Source: Quillaja saponaria (taxonomy: Eukaryota > Streptophyta > Magnoliopsida > Fabales > Quillajaceae). Taken from it: a stretch of DNA of 64,000 nt. The notes below the pieces were generated by a model. The model saw only the letters and a program-made list of their open reading frames with translations. It was not told the DNA's origin and searched no databases. The stretch covers positions 62,001 through 126,000 of the forward strand of contig CM055611.1 in the NCBI GenBank assembly GCA_029379385.1, given 5' to 3'. Both the position numbers and the translations under genes were made by a program. Positions 61,009 through 64,000 of the stretch are shown in pieces (within the stretch, counting starts at the first letter, position 1; each line of letters opens with the position of its first letter).

Positions 61009-63935
61009 ATGGCTTACCGGAGAAGACAAGGAATATCAAGGGCTTCCACATTCAAAGAGGAAATCCATCCCCCTCAGGCTCACCCATCTGATGAAAACAA
61101 AGTTAATTCTTCTCCGGTTTTGTCTTCTTCGTATTCATTTTCACCTTCTTCATCATCTTTTTCTTCTTCTACCTCGTCTCTTGCCGCCCAGGCGATCAGG
61201 GCTTCCGCTGCTCGGCATGATTCCTCTCTATCCTCTGGTTATGGAGACTCCCGTTTTACCTCTGACCCTTTGAGATCTGAGGTTCAATTCCATTTCTCCC
61301 CCCACTCTCAAGATCAAATTATGTTACGTTATGCTTTGCATTTCAGTTGCTTTTTATGGGTTTACTTTGCATTTTAATTGCTTATCACATTATTCAACAT
61401 TAAACGAATCAAAGATTGATCTTGTATTTTCTGGGTTTTTTGCTCTCGATGCTTTTATGTATTTATTATTTATAATTGTTTTCTTTGTATATCAATTCAT
61501 TTCTTTGTTTTCTTTCTTTCTATATAATTTTCTGTCTTTGTTGTTTTGATGCAACGCCCTGAAATACTGAAAATTCAGGGCTTTGATGCTTATGAGGATG
61601 CGTCAAGCGCTAGGGAGTCTAAATCCGGCTTTTGGGGAGTTCTAGCACGGAAAGCTAAAACAATTCTAGAGGATGAAAATATAACCCAACACAATGAGTT
61701 TTCCGATAGAATTAGATCACAGCCATCACAGGCATATAATATCTCCACTGGTGGCCAGGTGAATACAATTTCATGACTCTTGCATAATGATTGCAGGAAT
61801 GCCTAAAAGGAAAAAGAAAAATGATGTTGTGCTAATTAGAATTTGCTGATCAACTGCGGTACCTGTTTTACCATTTCCATATATCTCTTACACCAAGCTT
61901 TCTCATAAAGATTCAATATCTGTTTTTCATAATCCTTCTCTTCCAATGTCAGTTTCAGCAATCATATCAATCTCCCGATACCTTCAGAAAAATGGAGAAT
62001 CCTACATTTCGGAAGGGCTTGGATGCATTAACATCCTCTCTCAATCAACTTGGTGACACCTTTGAGAAGGCTTTTGAGGTAACTTTTTAATTCCCTCCTC
62101 CAACCCCGTCTTCATTTTAATGGATGAATGGTCTATGGGTCATGCTCTTGAACTCGAGAGTGTAATGGGACATATTTCTCTATAATGTTATTTTTCCATA
62201 ACTAACATGCAATTCATCGGTCGAATCATGAATTGTGTTGTCAGCATTTTCGTAATTTTACATTCATTAGACCGTTTTATCAGCATCATCTGGAGATATG
62301 AGTTTGTCCTCTTCACTAGTCTAACTTGATTGTATCAGTTATGGGTGAGTTTTATCTTTTTTTCTTTTTTTTAATGCTTTCATTTGTCTATCTATCATGT
62401 CTTGGAGTATATATTTTACTTTGTTTAACTAGATTCTAGTTGATAACTTAGTTTTCTATCTATCTGGATTTAATTTGTTATCTCATGATTTACTCACAGA
62501 TTCCCTGTTGTTATATATTCCTTCTTGGTATAGAATTTTCTTCTTCAATGTTTTCTGGATCCTTCTTTTCCAGGAAGGCCGCACAATCATGGAAACTAAG
62601 ACTGCAGACATCATCAAAGAAACTCGTAAACTGCAAATTAAGAGAAAAGGAAGCAGTCCTGAGGATTCAAATGCAAATAATTCATGGCAGCAATCTCGGG
62701 TGCAACCAGCGCAAATGCAGAGTAAATCCAACCATGAAACTCAACTCAAGGCATCTCGCGACGTAAGGTGGCAAATGTGTAAATGTGTATCAGTGGTTTA
62801 TGCAGTAGAAGTACAGAATGTCATAAATCTCAATACAAATTATTCTAGTTGAAGTTACTACATGCTTGAACTTATTTAGAGGAAGTAGTATTTTAAGTCA
62901 ACTATGACTCGATGAAACTGTTCAAAGCCCTGATTGCATCCCTCCAGCTTAAAGCATATGAAGTTTAGAGCAAAGGCTTAATTAAACAAAAGAAATTGTC
63001 TTCAATTCAGCTTGTAGGATGCAACCATAAAGTTCTGTCACTTTATGAAATTTTCTGCACTTGTACATATGGTATCAGGAAAATGATATCATTGCTGGAA
63101 GTTTAGGCATAGGACTTCTCAATATTGTTTCTGAACTTTTTAGGCTTGCAGCTATTGTGATTTGAACTTGTTAATTCAGGGTCTTATATTATATGTCTCT
63201 GCTGGTTAAATGCATAATTGCCTGTTTGTTTCGGTCACAGGTTGCGATGGCAACAGCTGCCAAAGCAAAATTACTTCTTCGGGAGCTAAAAACTGTTAAA
63301 GCAGATCTAACATTTGCCAAGGAACGTTGTGCTCAACTAGAAGAAGAAAATAAAATCCTGTGGGAGGGTCGTGATAAAGGACACAGCCGTGCAGATGATG
63401 ATCTGGTATCCATACTTTATTTTTGTGCATCATGAGTTTTTGGTTGGAAGTAAAGTACTTAACCATTTCTCTTATAAAGAAATTAAAAATCTTAACCATG
63501 TAAGGATCATTAGTTAGCAATTTATCTCTGAGCTATTTGTGATCTCAGATTCGCCTTCAGCTTGAGACACTTCTGGCTGAGAAGGCTCGTCTAGCCAATG
63601 AAAACGAGATATATGCACGTGAGAACCGTTTCCTTAGGGAAATTGTGGAATACCACCAACTTACTATGCAGGATGTTGTTTATGTAGACGAGGGCACAGA
63701 AGAAGTCACAGAAGTGTACCCAATATCCACCGATGGAGTCCCCAGGATGCTATCGGTCTCTCCACAATCGTCATCACCACCATCACCTAAGGTAATGCCA
63801 TCTGGAAGTCCAGCAGTGACAAAGGATCCCATTCTGCCAGAAGAAGATAAAAGTATCTCAGAAGGGGAGGTCTCTCCAAGTATCTCAGTTCCTCATGAAG
63901 ACAATGCAAAAAGTCTCTCTCCATCTTCTGCCTAG
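61009..63935 (+). CDS. Conserved plant coiled-coil protein of unknown function
   Basis: Six exons join in frame into 439 residues: 61009-61281, 61579-61758, 61953-62078, 62574-62762, 63241-63405 and 63549-63935. All introns are GT-AG and phase 0. The start ATG gives [18 protein letters not shown], the N-terminus I recognise in homologues; an upstream in-frame GTG was rejected. A Ser-rich stretch (about residues 35-75) precedes [19 protein letters not shown] and [20 protein letters not shown] long coiled coil runs from about 257 to 345 ([17 protein letters not shown], then [19 protein letters not shown]), followed by [15 protein letters not shown] and a disordered Ser/Pro-rich tail. No enzymatic motif, signal peptide or membrane segment is seen. 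Function is unknown; a scaffold role is only an inference from the coiled coil. Confidence 0.87.
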
Positions 63936-64000
63936 ATTGAGTTTCCCAATTCTTTTTATTGATGCTATATATGCCTTGTAACATCAGTCCATACATTATT
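63936..64000 (+). other. Start of the coiled-coil gene 3' UTR
   Basis: The last 65 bases follow the stop codon directly and contain no coding. The window ends before a clear poly(A) signal. Confidence 0.6.

Overview
This window is nuclear DNA of a flowering plant, most likely a eudicot. The genes are split by short AT-rich GT-AG introns, several products belong to plant-only families (CDKB-type kinase, MED33/REF4, PILS6-like carrier, MAKR), and the spacers hold typical plant transposons (RTE LINE, hAT, PIF/Harbinger, Mutator-like, Helitron). I see no rRNA, tRNA or CRISPR array, and nothing bacterial or organellar.

Layout from left to right. 1-1000: last exon and 3' UTR of a CDKB1-type kinase, with a MITE in the preceding intron. 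1794-3083: a PP1 catalytic-subunit gene with two one-base insertions. 3849-12989 (minus): an intact eight-exon WD40-like gene whose first intron has swollen to 5.5 kb, partly through an antisense RTE-clade LINE. 13-18 kb: transposon belt (a hAT element with exact 8-bp target duplication, a Harbinger transposase relic, and an ~80-bp tandem repeat). 18385-28578 (minus): a Mediator MED33/REF4-like locus that keeps its introns but carries many frameshifts and a nonsense codon, with a Mutator-like element in one intron. 29867-38747: an LEA_2 protein, a small conserved plant protein of unknown function (minus), a CML calmodulin-like gene with an internal stop, and a MAKR gene. 39-48 kb: gene-poor, AT-rich DNA with an LTR-like stretch, a LINE 3' fragment with an RNase H domain, and a Helitron. 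49598-54165: an intact PILS6-like auxin carrier. 55580-59609: a bromodomain protein with a frameshift near its C-terminus. 61009-63935: an intact coiled-coil protein conserved in plants.

The genes do not form a pathway or cluster; this is an ordinary plant gene neighbourhood. The main point of interest is contrast. About 6.9 kb of coding sequence in six genes reads without a break (WD40-like, PILS6-like, MAKR, LEA_2, coiled-coil and the DPFAPGPE protein), while the PP1, MED33, CML and bromodomain loci carry stops or one-base indels. This may mean real pseudogenes beside healthy genes, or local assembly errors; transcript or read evidence would decide. I found no convincing new molecular system.

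Exon borders were read by eye from splice signals, reading frame and remembered family sequence. No alignment or database search was run, so every family assignment rests on recognition of motifs and sequence.
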